Assembly: GCA_002327905.1 (NCBI GenBank)
Contig: DCUY01000084.1
Span: 1,512-55,117, forward strand
Origin: Caldifarciminota bacterium UBA2202
Lineage (GTDB): Bacteria > Hydrothermota > 32-111
Length of the DNA stretch: 53,606 bases
Direction: 5' to 3'
Part shown: piece by piece, positions 1 through 8,068 of the stretch
Layout: each line of letters starts with the position of its first letter
Position numbering within the stretch: the stretch's first letter is position 1
Notes under the pieces: model-generated
Seen by the model: only the letters and a program-made list of their open reading frames with translations
What the model was told of the DNA's origin: nothing
The model's database searches: none
Program-made: the position numbers and the translations under genes

Positions 1-398
1 GGAATGACAGACTTTGTGAGCTGGTAAGCTGGTAGAGGCGAAGACGCCACCGTGAGCCAGAGTGCTTTGCACACCGTGCGCCTTGGGCTATGAGCCGTGA
101 GCAAGAACAAAAGAGTGTGCTGGTGAGCTCGTAAGTTGGTACGCTTGTAAAATGCAAAATAAAAGATTGAATAGAAGCATAGAGATTGCTTCTTCGAGGA
201 CTCATCGCAATGACAGACAAACAGAGTGGGCTGGTAAAGATAATTCTGATACAGATAAGCATGTTGATTTTTTGGTTGTTTCGGGATATAATTACAAAAA
301 AGGATAGTTTTAAAGACGGAGGAGAATTTGAAAAAAATAGGAGAGAATCCAAAAATTGAAAAACAAACAATGTTATTGAAGATGGGGATTTATAGCTT
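1..398. other. Repeat-rich noncoding stretch left of the NUDIX gene
   Basis: No credible gene is seen here. Positions 1-150 are built of degenerate, related short words (variants of ctggtaag, gtgagc and gagccgtg), and a 33-bp palindromic element lies at 182-214. Words such as gccgtgagc recall the GTGCCGT segments of the repeats at 1410-1493 and 53482-53579. The last 100 bases are AT-rich with no clear ribosome site. It reads as accessory intergenic DNA made of small repeats rather than a decayed gene. Confidence 0.6.
182..214. repeat. REP-like palindromic element, copy 1
   Basis: 33 bp beginning GAGATTGCTTC and ending TCGCAATGAC. A second copy at 1555-1587 matches at 29 of 33 positions. ATTGC near the left end can pair with GCAAT near the right end. 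Similar sequences (CATTGCGAG...GAAGCAATCTC on the other strand) are familiar as dispersed intergenic repeats in several unrelated bacteria; membership of that family is inferred. Confidence 0.6.
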
Positions 399-863
399 GT
401 GAGGGCGGAGTTTCAGGTTTTAGCTATTCCATTTATCAGAGAAACCAATGGTAGTGCAAAATTTGTGGTATTTAGGAGAAGCGATGATGGATGTTGGCAG
501 TTTATTGCAGGCGGCGGTGAGGACAGTGAAGCACCTTTGGAAGCCACGAAGAGGGAGGCAAAAGAGGAAGCTGGATTGGAATCTGACAGATTTTACGGAC
601 TGAAAACAGTCTCAATGATACCGATTGATGTTTTTAGGGAACATAGAAACAAGAAAAATCTGTATGTTATTCCCGAGCATTGCTTTGCGGTTGAGATTGA
701 ACATGGGAATATAACAATTTCAAAGGAGCATTCGGAATGCAAGATATTGAACTACGAAGAGGCGTTCCGATTGCTGAAATATGACGGAAATAAAACGGCT
801 TTATGGGAACTGAATGAAAAACTTAAATCGGGAAAACTACCAAGTAAAATATATAGTAAATAA
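399..863 (+). CDS. NUDIX hydrolase
   Basis: A 154-residue single-domain NUDIX pyrophosphohydrolase. The complete Nudix box spans residues 38-60: Gly38, then Glu44 six later, then REAKEEAGL at 52-60, so the metal-binding helix is intact. The preceding strand (WQFIAGGGE) resembles NudB-type and dATP/dihydroneopterin-triphosphate pyrophosphatases, but the substrate cannot be read from sequence. The start is a GTG placed directly after an in-frame stop at 393-395 and has no good ribosome site, so it is only probable. The 3' end overlaps the NYN gene by 50 nt, suggesting translational coupling. The pair sits alone between repeat-rich segments, which suggests an acquired or mobile accessory module. 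Confidence 0.85.
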   Translation: MRAEFQVLAIPFIRETNGSAKFVVFRRSDDGCWQFIAGGGEDSEAPLEATKREAKEEAGLESDRFYGLKTVSMIPIDVFREHRNKKNLYVIPEHCFAVEIEHGNITISKEHSECKILNYEEAFRLLKYDGNKTALWELNEKLKSGKLPSKIYSK

Positions 864-1329
864 TTATGCTTTTATAGACAGTCAAAATCTTAATTTAGCA
901 ATTAGAGATTTAAATTGGACACTTGATTTCACGAAATTTAGAATATATTTGAAAGACAAGTATCATGTCACTAAGGCATTTTTGTTCATAGGTTATATTC
1001 CCTCGAACCAGACTCTTTATACAAAACTTCAAAATGATGGATATACTTTAGTGTTCAAACACACATTGACTTTGCCAAGCGGAAAACCGAAAGGAAATGT
1101 CGATGCTGAGCTGGTTTTACAGACTATAACGGAGATTGATAATTATGATAAAGCTGTTATTGTATCCGGAGATGGAGATTTTTATTGTCTTGTCGATTAT
1201 CTTATCCGAAAAAATAAAATAGAAAGATTGTTGATTCCGGATAGAGCCAGTTATTCTACATTATTCAAGAAACTTCAGAAACACATTTCATTCGTAAGTG
1301 ATTTAAAAGAAAAATTGGGCTATAAATAA
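814..1329 (+). CDS. NYN-domain protein (PIN-like predicted RNase, LabA type)
   Basis: A 171-residue protein almost entirely made of a NYN domain, the PIN-like nuclease fold. Acidic residues expected in the metal site are visible: Asp22 in AFIDSQNLN, Asp97 in KGNVDAELV, and Asp120/Asp122 in VSGDGDF. Family members usually start right at the motif corresponding to NNYAFID. Here no ATG, GTG or TTG occurs between the ATG at 814 and that motif, so either the protein carries about 15 extra N-terminal residues encoded inside the NUDIX gene or an unusual start is used. Proteins of this family are predicted endoribonucleases; the target is unknown. Coupling to the upstream NUDIX gene hints at a shared RNA or nucleotide substrate, which is inference. 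Confidence 0.85.
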   Translation: MKNLNRENYQVKYIVNNYAFIDSQNLNLAIRDLNWTLDFTKFRIYLKDKYHVTKAFLFIGYIPSNQTLYTKLQNDGYTLVFKHTLTLPSGKPKGNVDAELVLQTITEIDNYDKAVIVSGDGDFYCLVDYLIRKNKIERLLIPDRASYSTLFKKLQKHISFVSDLKEKLGYK

Positions 1330-1409
1330 TTAAGAGGCATTAACTCGGGACAAAACCCTTCGTCTAGCCTCTAATCGTGATTAATAAAAATATAAATCAA
1401 ATTCTTCTA

Positions 1410-1493
1410 AAAGTCAAGAGGGATAAAAGGCGCTTTGAGCCGTGTGCCGTGGGCAAAAAAGAGTTAATAGTTTATAGTTAATAGTTTATGGTT
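1410..1493. repeat. Long dispersed repeat, left copy
   Basis: Starts with AAAGTCAAGAGGG, continues through GTGCCGTGGGCAAAAAA and ends in a 32-nt block (1462-1493) made of two tandem copies of the 14-mer AGTTAATAGTTTAT plus GGTT. The same order of blocks, with the 32-nt block identical, occurs at 53482-53579. Both copies are intergenic. Confidence 0.75.
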
Positions 1494-1554
1494 CAGAGAG
1501 AGAAAGATACCGAAGGCAAGTAAAATCAAAAACAAAATAGTGAATAAAAGTAAG

Positions 1555-1587
1555 GAGATTGCTTCGGCGAGGACGCCTCGCAATGAC
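1555..1587. repeat. REP-like palindromic element, copy 2
   Basis: 33 bp, 29/33 identical to 182-214. The middle contains GCGAGG-ACG-CCTCGC, which can form a short hairpin, and the outer ATTGC and GCAAT are complementary. The two copies bracket the NUDIX-NYN pair in the same orientation. Confidence 0.6.
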
Positions 1588-1673
1588 GACGCGAGTGATA
1601 GATTCTTCACATGAGAACAGTGATAAGAAGCGTTCAAAATGACTACAAAAATATATCAGATCGATTTTTTTTA

Positions 1674-1692
1674 GGAGGGTTTAGAACCCTCC
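1674..1692. repeat. 8-bp perfect hairpin (REP-like, not a classical terminator)
   Basis: GGAGGGTT at 1674-1681, loop TAG, AACCCTCC at 1685-1692. The T-run lies before the stem on the plus strand and there is none after it, so it does not look like a plus-strand terminator. GC-rich palindromes of this style recur in intergenic DNA of many bacteria. Confidence 0.5.
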
Positions 1693-1725
1693 CCTACAAA
1701 TAGGGAGTAAAACACAGGTTGCAAC

Positions 1726-1764
1726 CTCCTACCTGTTACCTGTTACTCTCCTACCTGTTACCTG
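1726..1764. repeat. Direct repeat, 17-mer twice
   Basis: An identical 17-mer (CTCCTACCTGTTACCTG) occurs at 1726-1742 and 1748-1764, a period of 22 nt, with a further partial unit following. It lies just upstream of the epimerase promoter. Confidence 0.75.
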
Positions 1765-1784
1765 CCACCTCTCCTTTGTCCTTG

Positions 1785-1812
1785 TTGACTTAATTGTATA
1801 TTTTGATAAGAT
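1785..1812 (+). promoter_or_regulatory. Promoter of the epimerase-pcrA-gat operon
   Basis: TTGACT (1785-1790), a 16-nt spacer, and TAAGAT (1807-1812). The predicted start of transcription, 7-9 nt past the -10, falls at or within a couple of bases of the ATG at 1821. There is no ribosome site before that ATG, so the message is probably leaderless. Confidence 0.65.
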
Positions 1813-1820
1813 AAAAAGAT

Positions 1821-2786
1821 ATGAAAAGCAGAGTTCTTATAACAGGCGGGGCAGGTTTCATAGGAAGCTCCGTTTACGATGCATTTAAAAAATCTTATGA
1901 TGTTTACATAGTAGATAATTTTGTCCCGTTTTATGACATAAGGCAGAAACTCACAAATCTTGAAATAAATTCTTCAATTCTGAAAAAAGACAAGATGCAG
2001 AATATTTTCAACTGCGACATAAGAGATTATTTCACAATGAAAAAAATCCTGACAGAAGTAAAACCCGATGCAATAATTCACTGCGCCGCAATGGCAGGGG
2101 TTCAGCAGTCATTCGAACATCAAAGGGAATATTTTTCAGTCAATGTCGATGGAACATTCAATATATTCTCTCTATCTTCAGACTTGAATATCAAGAAAGT
2201 TCTTTTTTTATCCTCATCATCAGTGTATGGGGATTCAAATAAGATGCCCTTCAAAGAGACATTCTCATTGAACCCGATATCTCCTTACGGAATGACAAAG
2301 GTGCAGGATGAGGAGATGGCTCATTTCTTTTCAAAACAGATGAATCTCAATATTGTGACTCTGCGCCTCTTCACTCTGTACGGACCGAGGCAGAGGCCCG
2401 ATTTGATGCTCCATAAACTATTCTTAAATCATTTGAACCGAAGAGAATCTGTTGTATATAAAAAGACTTCGCGTGATTATACATACATATCGGACGGAGT
2501 GCAGGGCATAAAAAAGGCATTTGAATTTCTTATGGAGAATGATTCTTCAGATGTTTTCAACATTGGGTCGTCAAATCCCGTAAAGACAACAGATGCAGTG
2601 AAGGAGATAAAGAAAATTTATCCGGAATTCAAATACAAAGAAACGGAAAAAAAAAGGGGCGACATGACAAAGACATTTGCGAACATAAGCAAAGCAGAGA
2701 GAGTATTGGGATACAAGCCGGAAATGGATTTCAAAGAAGGATTGAAAAAATTCTCTCTCTGGTTTAACAATTACTATAAGTTATGA
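1821..2786 (+). CDS. NAD-dependent sugar epimerase/dehydratase
   Basis: A 321-residue extended-SDR protein of the nucleotide-sugar epimerase family. The NAD-binding glycine motif GGAGFIG is at residues 9-15, the catalytic Tyr156-x3-Lys160 pair is present (PYGMTK), and the serine-rich strand before VYGD supplies the catalytic Ser/Thr. The closest family types are UDP-glucuronate 4-epimerase and UDP-glucose 4-epimerase; which substrate is used cannot be decided. It would act in the cytoplasm, feeding surface glycans. The ATG follows a promoter so closely that translation may be leaderless. It overlaps the pcrA start by 4 nt (ATGA) and is the first gene of a long plus-strand unit. Confidence 0.88.
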   Translation: MKSRVLITGGAGFIGSSVYDAFKKSYDVYIVDNFVPFYDIRQKLTNLEINSSILKKDKMQNIFNCDIRDYFTMKKILTEVKPDAIIHCAAMAGVQQSFEHQREYFSVNVDGTFNIFSLSSDLNIKKVLFLSSSSVYGDSNKMPFKETFSLNPISPYGMTKVQDEEMAHFFSKQMNLNIVTLRLFTLYGPRQRPDLMLHKLFLNHLNRRESVVYKKTSRDYTYISDGVQGIKKAFEFLMENDSSDVFNIGSSNPVKTTDAVKEIKKIYPEFKYKETEKKRGDMTKTFANISKAERVLGYKPEMDFKEGLKKFSLWFNNYYKL

Positions 2787-4972
2787 ATGCAGATTTGAAC
2801 ATACTCTCCAATCTCAATGACAAACAGAATGAGGCAGTGCTTTATTTTGATTCTCCGCTTCTTGTTCTTGCAGGAGCGGGTTCAGGCAAGACAAGAGTTC
2901 TAACTCATAAAATCGCATACATAATAAAAGAGCTGAGGGTCTCCCCGTATAATATTTTTGCAGTCACATTCACAAACAAAGCGGCTGATGAGATGAAGCA
3001 GAGGGTGGAGCTTTTGACATCCATACCGATAAGGGGAATGTGGGTGGGGACTTTCCATTCCATGTGCGTCAGAATAATAAAACAGCACAGGCGCGAAACA
3101 TCCAAGAATCAGGATTTTTCCATATATGATGCTGATGATTCCAAGCATCTTGTAAAAAAGATAATCGAGGAGAATCAGCTTGAAAAACTTATTGACGCCA
3201 AGTCAGCGTGCAAATCAATAAGCAAAATGAAGAATGCAATGATTATGCCTGAGGATTTTGCAAAAAAAGTCTCAAGCCCGGACGAATCAAACATAGCTCT
3301 GGTTTACAGAAAGTATCAAGAGATTCTCTACAGGAACAATGCTTTTGATTTTGACGACCTTCTTCTTGAAACAGTGGGCATATTAAAACGGGACCCTGCT
3401 TTCAGGGAGAAGCTTCAGACAATATTCAAGTACATACTTGTGGATGAGTATCAGGATACAAATTATGTTCAGTATGTGATGCTCAAGCTTTTATATGCGG
3501 AGAAGAATCATATCACTGTTGTGGGAGACGATGACCAGTCGATTTACGGATTCAGGGGAGCAGAGGTGGGCAACATACTCAGGTTCGACTCTGACTTCAA
3601 AAAGACTCACATTGTCAAGCTCGAGCAGAATTACCGCTCGACAAAGATAATCCTTGATGCGGCGAACAAAATAATTTCGAATAACATAAATAGGAGGGAT
3701 AAGAACCTCTGGTGCGAAGAAAAGAGCGGAGATAAAGTCAAGGTTGTCTTCACTGAGGATGAGAGAAGAGAGGCGCAGTTCATAGTTGATGAAATAGAGA
3801 AAAAGAGAAGAGCGGATAATCTCTCCCTGAATGATTTTGCAGTTCTTTACAGGACGAATGCCCAGTCAAGGCCTTTTGAAGAGCAGTTCAGAAGGCACAA
3901 TATCAGATATACTGTTGTGGGAGCCATCAAGTTTTTTGAGAGAAAGGAGATAAAAGACCTTCTTGCATATTTATCAGTCATTGTCAATCCGGCTGATTCT
4001 ATTTCATTCAATAGAGTCATAAATACGCCGCGAAGAGGGCTCGGGGACAAAGCTGTAATTGAGATTGAAAAATATTCCAAAGAGAAAAATATTACAATGA
4101 TTGAATCTGCCTTGAGGCACGAAGAGTATAAGGATAATATTTCAAAACAGGCAATGAAAGGAATAAATGATTTCAATAATCTGATGGAGGAGCTTAAAAA
4201 GACAAAGGATGATGTTTATGAGACCATTGAGAAGATTCTCCAATTAACCGATTATCAGTCGATCTTCAGTTCCCTTGATGAAATAGAGAAAATATCAAAA
4301 CTTGAGAATATTCAGGAGCTTGTGAATTCAGTGAAGGAATTCTCCGAGAAGAATGAAGATATGGGTGTTGCGGATTATCTCGACATGATTTCTCTTTATA
4401 CTGACATTGACGATACATCAGATGATGACGATTCGGTTTTGATAATGACAGTGCATAATGCGAAGGGTCTTGAGTTTTCCACTGTCTTCATAGCAGGCCT
4501 TGAAGAGGGAGTTTTCCCGCACTTTAATTCGTTTGACACATTAAACGGAATTGAAGAGGAGAGGCGGCTGATGTATGTGGCAATGACAAGGGCAAAAAAG
4601 AATCTTTACATTACTTCTGCGGCATCAAGAAGAAGATACGGCACAGGAGCAATGACTGTCACATCAAGATTTCTAAGGGAGCTTGATGGAGATGAAATAG
4701 ATATGAAGAAGGAGAGAGAGCCGATTTTCCGCAGAGCAATCGATTCAGAGCGCGAAAATTATGAAAAGGTTCAGGAGAGGCGGGAAGATTATAAAGAGAA
4801 GAAAATTCATTCAGAATTGGGTGTCGGAGACAAAGTGCATCATCCGTTCTACGGGAACGGAGTGATAAAAGGAGTAAAGGGCTCCGGCGAGGATGTGATA
4901 GCGACAGTGACATTCTTAAACGGAGAGACAAAAAAAATATTTCTGCAATTCGCAAACATGAAAAGGATTTGA
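2783..4972 (+). CDS. pcrA: UvrD/PcrA family 3'-5' DNA helicase
   Basis: A 729-residue superfamily 1A helicase. Motifs in order: Walker A GAGSGKT (31-37), TFTNKAADEMK, GTFHSMC, the Walker B type VDEYQDTN near residue 220, GDDDQSIYGFRGA, LEQNYRST, TVHNAKGLEF and YVAMTRAKKNLYI. The C-terminal 45 residues (HPFYGNGVIKGV onward) match the Tudor-like module that lets PcrA/UvrD contact RNA polymerase. The role is unwinding DNA in nucleotide-excision and mismatch repair and clearing replication obstacles. Length and motif set are normal. It starts within the stop of the epimerase gene and is followed after 1 nt by gatC. Confidence 0.95.
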   Translation: MNADLNILSNLNDKQNEAVLYFDSPLLVLAGAGSGKTRVLTHKIAYIIKELRVSPYNIFAVTFTNKAADEMKQRVELLTSIPIRGMWVGTFHSMCVRIIKQHRRETSKNQDFSIYDADDSKHLVKKIIEENQLEKLIDAKSACKSISKMKNAMIMPEDFAKKVSSPDESNIALVYRKYQEILYRNNAFDFDDLLLETVGILKRDPAFREKLQTIFKYILVDEYQDTNYVQYVMLKLLYAEKNHITVVGDDDQSIYGFRGAEVGNILRFDSDFKKTHIVKLEQNYRSTKIILDAANKIISNNINRRDKNLWCEEKSGDKVKVVFTEDERREAQFIVDEIEKKRRADNLSLNDFAVLYRTNAQSRPFEEQFRRHNIRYTVVGAIKFFERKEIKDLLAYLSVIVNPADSISFNRVINTPRRGLGDKAVIEIEKYSKEKNITMIESALRHEEYKDNISKQAMKGINDFNNLMEELKKTKDDVYETIEKILQLTDYQSIFSSLDEIEKISKLENIQELVNSVKEFSEKNEDMGVADYLDMISLYTDIDDTSDDDDSVLIMTVHNAKGLEFSTVFIAGLEEGVFPHFNSFDTLNGIEEERRLMYVAMTRAKKNLYITSAASRRRYGTGAMTVTSRFLRELDGDEIDMKKEREPIFRRAIDSERENYEKVQERREDYKEKKIHSELGVGDKVHHPFYGNGVIKGVKGSGEDVIATVTFLNGETKKIFLQFANMKRI

Positions 4973-4973
4973 A

Positions 4974-5267
4974 ATGGAAAAAGACAAAATACTTCTTTTG
5001 GCAAAGACCGCATTCATTGAACTGACAGATGAGCAGGCGGAAAAATTTCTGATAGAACTTGAAGAGATTGTCGGAAACATTAAAACGACTCTTGATTCGG
5101 TGAATCTGAAAGATGTTCATGACGGAGATTATTACAAAAAGAGACTCACGCTTCTTATTGGGGATTCGCCTGAGAGGAGTTTTGACAGAGAATCAATGAT
5201 GATGAATTCAAAGAGGCAGAAGGACGGGTATATACTTGTGCCAAAACTCATAAAGGAGGATAAGTGA
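4974..5267 (+). CDS. gatC: Asp/Glu-tRNA amidotransferase subunit C
   Basis: A 97-residue protein with the GatC pattern: an N-terminal helix (LAKTAFIELTDEQAEKF) followed by a central region and an extended C-terminal arm (RDSPER-like GDSPERSFDRESM). GatC holds the GatA and GatB subunits together in the enzyme that converts mischarged Glu-tRNA(Gln) or Asp-tRNA(Asn) to the correct amide. It is directly followed by gatA and gatB, which confirms the assignment. Its stop overlaps the gatA GTG start by 4 nt. Confidence 0.93.
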   Translation: MEKDKILLLAKTAFIELTDEQAEKFLIELEEIVGNIKTTLDSVNLKDVHDGDYYKKRLTLLIGDSPERSFDRESMMMNSKRQKDGYILVPKLIKEDK

Positions 5268-6649
5268 GAGTCTCCGACATTATATCTAAATACAGAGCAA
5301 AAGAGGAGACGCCTATAACACTCCTTGACGGAATCTACGAAAAGATTGAGAAAGATGATTTGAATGACTACATTTCACTCACTAAGAATATTGCCTATGA
5401 AGAGGCATACCATTCGAAGATAAGACATGAAAAAGGAATGCCCCTCTCTGATATTGACGGAGTCTTCTTTTCAATTAAAGACAATATAGCTGTTGAAAAT
5501 ATAAGAATGACATGCGGTTCAAAAATACTCTCCGATTTCATTTCACCGTACAGCGCAACTGTTGTAGAAAGAATACGCGCCAAGGGCGGAATAATAGTGG
5601 GAAAGACGAATATGGACGAGTTTGCAATGGGCTCTTCAAATGAATCATCCTATTTCGGGCCTGTAAAGAATCCTGTTGACACTTCATTTGTTCCGGGAGG
5701 TTCAAGCGGAGGAAGCGCCGCATCAGTCGCGGCAAGCCACGCATGCATTTCAATAGGGTCAGATACCGGAGGCTCTGTAAGGCAGCCGTCCTCATTCTGC
5801 GGAGTCGTAGGATTCAAGCCTACATACGGAGAGGTGTCACGATACGGCCTTACGGCATTCTCATCCTCACTCGACACAATGGGGATAATATCTGAAACTG
5901 TCAGAGATTCAAAGAGAGTCTTTGACATAATTCGCGGAGAAGACGCGCATGATTCTACATTATCGTCAAAAAAGGCAGGTAAGAGAGATTATAAAAGAGT
6001 GGGTTATCTTGATGCAATACCTCAGGCAGATAAACCGGTAGAAGAGATATACGGAAAAAGAATTGAGGATTTGAAGAAGGACTTTGAGCTCGTAAAGATA
6101 AAAATGGATTTTATAGATATTTCAATATCCACATATCAAATTCAGACAATGTGCGAAACATCATCCAATCTTGCGAGATTTGACGGGATAAAATACGGAC
6201 TTCAGTCAAAGTCGGGAAAAAATTTGAGAGAGATATACTCTGCTGTCAGGGGAGATGGATTCGGAAGCGAAGTTAAGAGGAGGATTCTCATAGGCACATA
6301 TTTTCTGACGCATAATGAAGGAGAGTATTATAGCCTCTCATTCAGATTGAGAGATTATATAGCAAATGAGATAGATAAAATTTTTGAAAACATAGATGCG
6401 ATAGTGATTCCTACATCCCTGACTCTTCCGTTCAAATTCAATGAAAAGACATCAAGCCCTCTGCAGATGCACTTGTCAGACTCGCTGACTGCGTTTTCAA
6501 ATCTTGCAAATGTGCCTGCAATAAGCATTAACGGCGGATACTCAAATAATCTTCCGTGCGGAATTCAGCTTGTGGGGAAAAGATTTGATGATGACTCTCT
6601 TCTTGAATTTGCGGAAAGAGCAGAAACAATATGGAGAGAGAATGGATAA
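5264..6649 (+). CDS. gatA: Asp/Glu-tRNA amidotransferase subunit A
   Basis: A 461-residue amidase-signature enzyme that releases ammonia from glutamine for the GatB kinase/transferase site. The Lys-cisSer-Ser triad is in place: Lys72 (SIKDNIAV), Ser147 in the GGSSGGSAAS loop, and the nucleophile Ser171 in GSDTGGSVRQ; the spacings (75 and 24) equal those of characterised GatA. The start is GTG with a strong AAAGGAGG site 5 nt upstream inside the gatC tail. It overlaps gatB by 8 nt. Confidence 0.95.
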   Translation: MRVSDIISKYRAKEETPITLLDGIYEKIEKDDLNDYISLTKNIAYEEAYHSKIRHEKGMPLSDIDGVFFSIKDNIAVENIRMTCGSKILSDFISPYSATVVERIRAKGGIIVGKTNMDEFAMGSSNESSYFGPVKNPVDTSFVPGGSSGGSAASVAASHACISIGSDTGGSVRQPSSFCGVVGFKPTYGEVSRYGLTAFSSSLDTMGIISETVRDSKRVFDIIRGEDAHDSTLSSKKAGKRDYKRVGYLDAIPQADKPVEEIYGKRIEDLKKDFELVKIKMDFIDISISTYQIQTMCETSSNLARFDGIKYGLQSKSGKNLREIYSAVRGDGFGSEVKRRILIGTYFLTHNEGEYYSLSFRLRDYIANEIDKIFENIDAIVIPTSLTLPFKFNEKTSSPLQMHLSDSLTAFSNLANVPAISINGGYSNNLPCGIQLVGKRFDDDSLLEFAERAETIWRENG

Positions 6650-8060
6650 TTTCATACCTACTATGGGCCTTGAAGTGCATGCGCAGGTAAAGAGCAAAAG
6701 CAAAATATTCTGCAGATGCGCAACTGACTTTTCTGAAAAACCGAATACCAATATATGTCCGATATGCATGGGATTTCCCGGAGTGATGCCTTCAATCAAT
6801 GAAGAGGTTGTGAAAAAGGCGGTCAAAGCGGGAATGGCTCTCAACTGCAGAATAAATCTGAGGACCGGATTTGCAAGGAAGAATTATTTTTATCCTGATT
6901 TGCCTAAGGGGTATCAGATTACGCAATTCAAAGTGCCTGTGGCTGAAAACGGTTTTGTGATACTCTCAAACGGAAAAAAGATAAGGATAAGGCGGCTTCA
7001 TATTGAAGAGGATACGGGGAAAATGATACATGATCAGAATGAAGACACATTGATAGATTTCAACAGGGCCGGAGTGCCTCTTATAGAAATAGTCACAGAG
7101 CCTGATTTTGAGTCAAGCGCAGAGGCGGTGGAATATATGAACAGAATACGGGAGATACTCAGATATACAGAAGTATCGGACGCCAATATGGAGATGGGAG
7201 AACTTAGAGGAGAGCCGAATATTTCAGTAAGACGAAATATGGGAGACATGCTGGGGACAAAGACGGAGATTAAAAATCTCAATTCTCTGAAGGCAATAGA
7301 GAAGGGAATTGATTTCGAAATTGAGAGGCAGAGCAGACTCCTCAAAGAGGGGAGAGAGGTTTTGTCGGAGACAATGCTTTACAATGAAAAAAAGCAGGAA
7401 GTGATTCCGATGAGGAAAAAGGAATCCGCTTCGGAGTACAGATACTTCATAGAGCCTGACCTTCCAGACCTTATTATTGAGGAAGCATTTATTGAATCCG
7501 TGAAAAAGGAGATGCCAGAACTGCCTGAAGAGAAGAGGGTGAGATTTATCAAGCAGTATAATGTGAGCAGAATTGAAAGTGAAATACTCTCTTCGGAGAA
7601 ATCCCTTGCGGATTTTTTTGAAGAGGCGATAAAGAATATCAAGCAGACAAAGAGATGCGTGAATTTCTTCATCAGAGAGATACCTGCAATACTGAACAGT
7701 AAAAGTATTGATTCCGCTGAATTAAAATTCTCCGCTTCGGATTTCAATGAACTTTTAAGAGAGATAGATTCCGAGTCCGTCAATCTGAATTCAGCGCAGA
7801 TTGTTCTCAGCGAAATGTCCGAAGGAAGAGGAAAGGCGGAGGAGATAATCGAAAGGATGAACCTGAAGCAGACGAATGATGACTTTAAAGCGATGGAACT
7901 TATAAAAGAGATTATTGAAGAGAATCCAAAAGAGGTTGAGAGATACAAAAAGGGAGAGGAGAAACTCTTCGGTGTTTTGGTGGGGTTATGCATGAAAAAA
8001 GCCAAAGGGAGCATAAGCCCTGCGGCTATAAATAAAATACTCAAAGAAATGTTAAAATAG
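6642..8060 (+). CDS. gatB: Asp/Glu-tRNA amidotransferase subunit B
   Basis: A 472-residue GatB, beginning MDNFIPTMGLEVHAQ. The open frame runs 72 nt further upstream, but that part lies inside gatA and does not match the family, so the ATG at 6642 is the better start. The cradle domain shows the conserved GLEVHAQ, CxC...CPIC zinc-type cysteines near residues 24-45, YPDLPKGYQITQ and HIEEDTGKM. The C-terminal helical YqeY-like domain ends with PAAINKILKEML. GatB binds the mischarged tRNA and activates its acid group with ATP. It overlaps gatA by 8 nt. Confidence 0.95.
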   Translation: MDNFIPTMGLEVHAQVKSKSKIFCRCATDFSEKPNTNICPICMGFPGVMPSINEEVVKKAVKAGMALNCRINLRTGFARKNYFYPDLPKGYQITQFKVPVAENGFVILSNGKKIRIRRLHIEEDTGKMIHDQNEDTLIDFNRAGVPLIEIVTEPDFESSAEAVEYMNRIREILRYTEVSDANMEMGELRGEPNISVRRNMGDMLGTKTEIKNLNSLKAIEKGIDFEIERQSRLLKEGREVLSETMLYNEKKQEVIPMRKKESASEYRYFIEPDLPDLIIEEAFIESVKKEMPELPEEKRVRFIKQYNVSRIESEILSSEKSLADFFEEAIKNIKQTKRCVNFFIREIPAILNSKSIDSAELKFSASDFNELLREIDSESVNLNSAQIVLSEMSEGRGKAEEIIERMNLKQTNDDFKAMELIKEIIEENPKEVERYKKGEEKLFGVLVGLCMKKAKGSISPAAINKILKEMLK

Positions 8061-8068
8061 GAGGATAT

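Larger units (their letters stand above)
1330..1820. other. Repeat-rich noncoding stretch between the NYN and epimerase genes
   Basis: About 490 bp without a supported gene. It contains, in order: a repeat shared with the right end of the window (1410-1493), a REP-like element (1555-1587), an 8-bp perfect hairpin (1674-1692), an exact 17-mer direct repeat (1726-1742 and 1748-1764), and the promoter of the epimerase operon (1785-1812). A possible leftward promoter (AGTCAA at 1412-1417, reverse -10 near 1389-1394) would read antisense into the NYN gene but serves no visible gene. Confidence 0.6.

Noticed and set aside
182..1587. CRISPR array or integron from the repeated elements near the left end
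   Set aside because: Only two copies of the 33-mer, separated by over 1.3 kb and with genes between; no regular spacing, no cas gene and no integrase.
2900..3148. Minus-strand open frames inside pcrA and similar ones inside gatB, smc and citF
   Set aside because: They are shadows of strongly conserved genes on the other strand, without family resemblance or own signals.
6570..6641. N-terminal extension of GatB
   Set aside because: The extra 24 codons lie within gatA in another frame and do not match GatB; the ATG at 6642 starts the conserved sequence.
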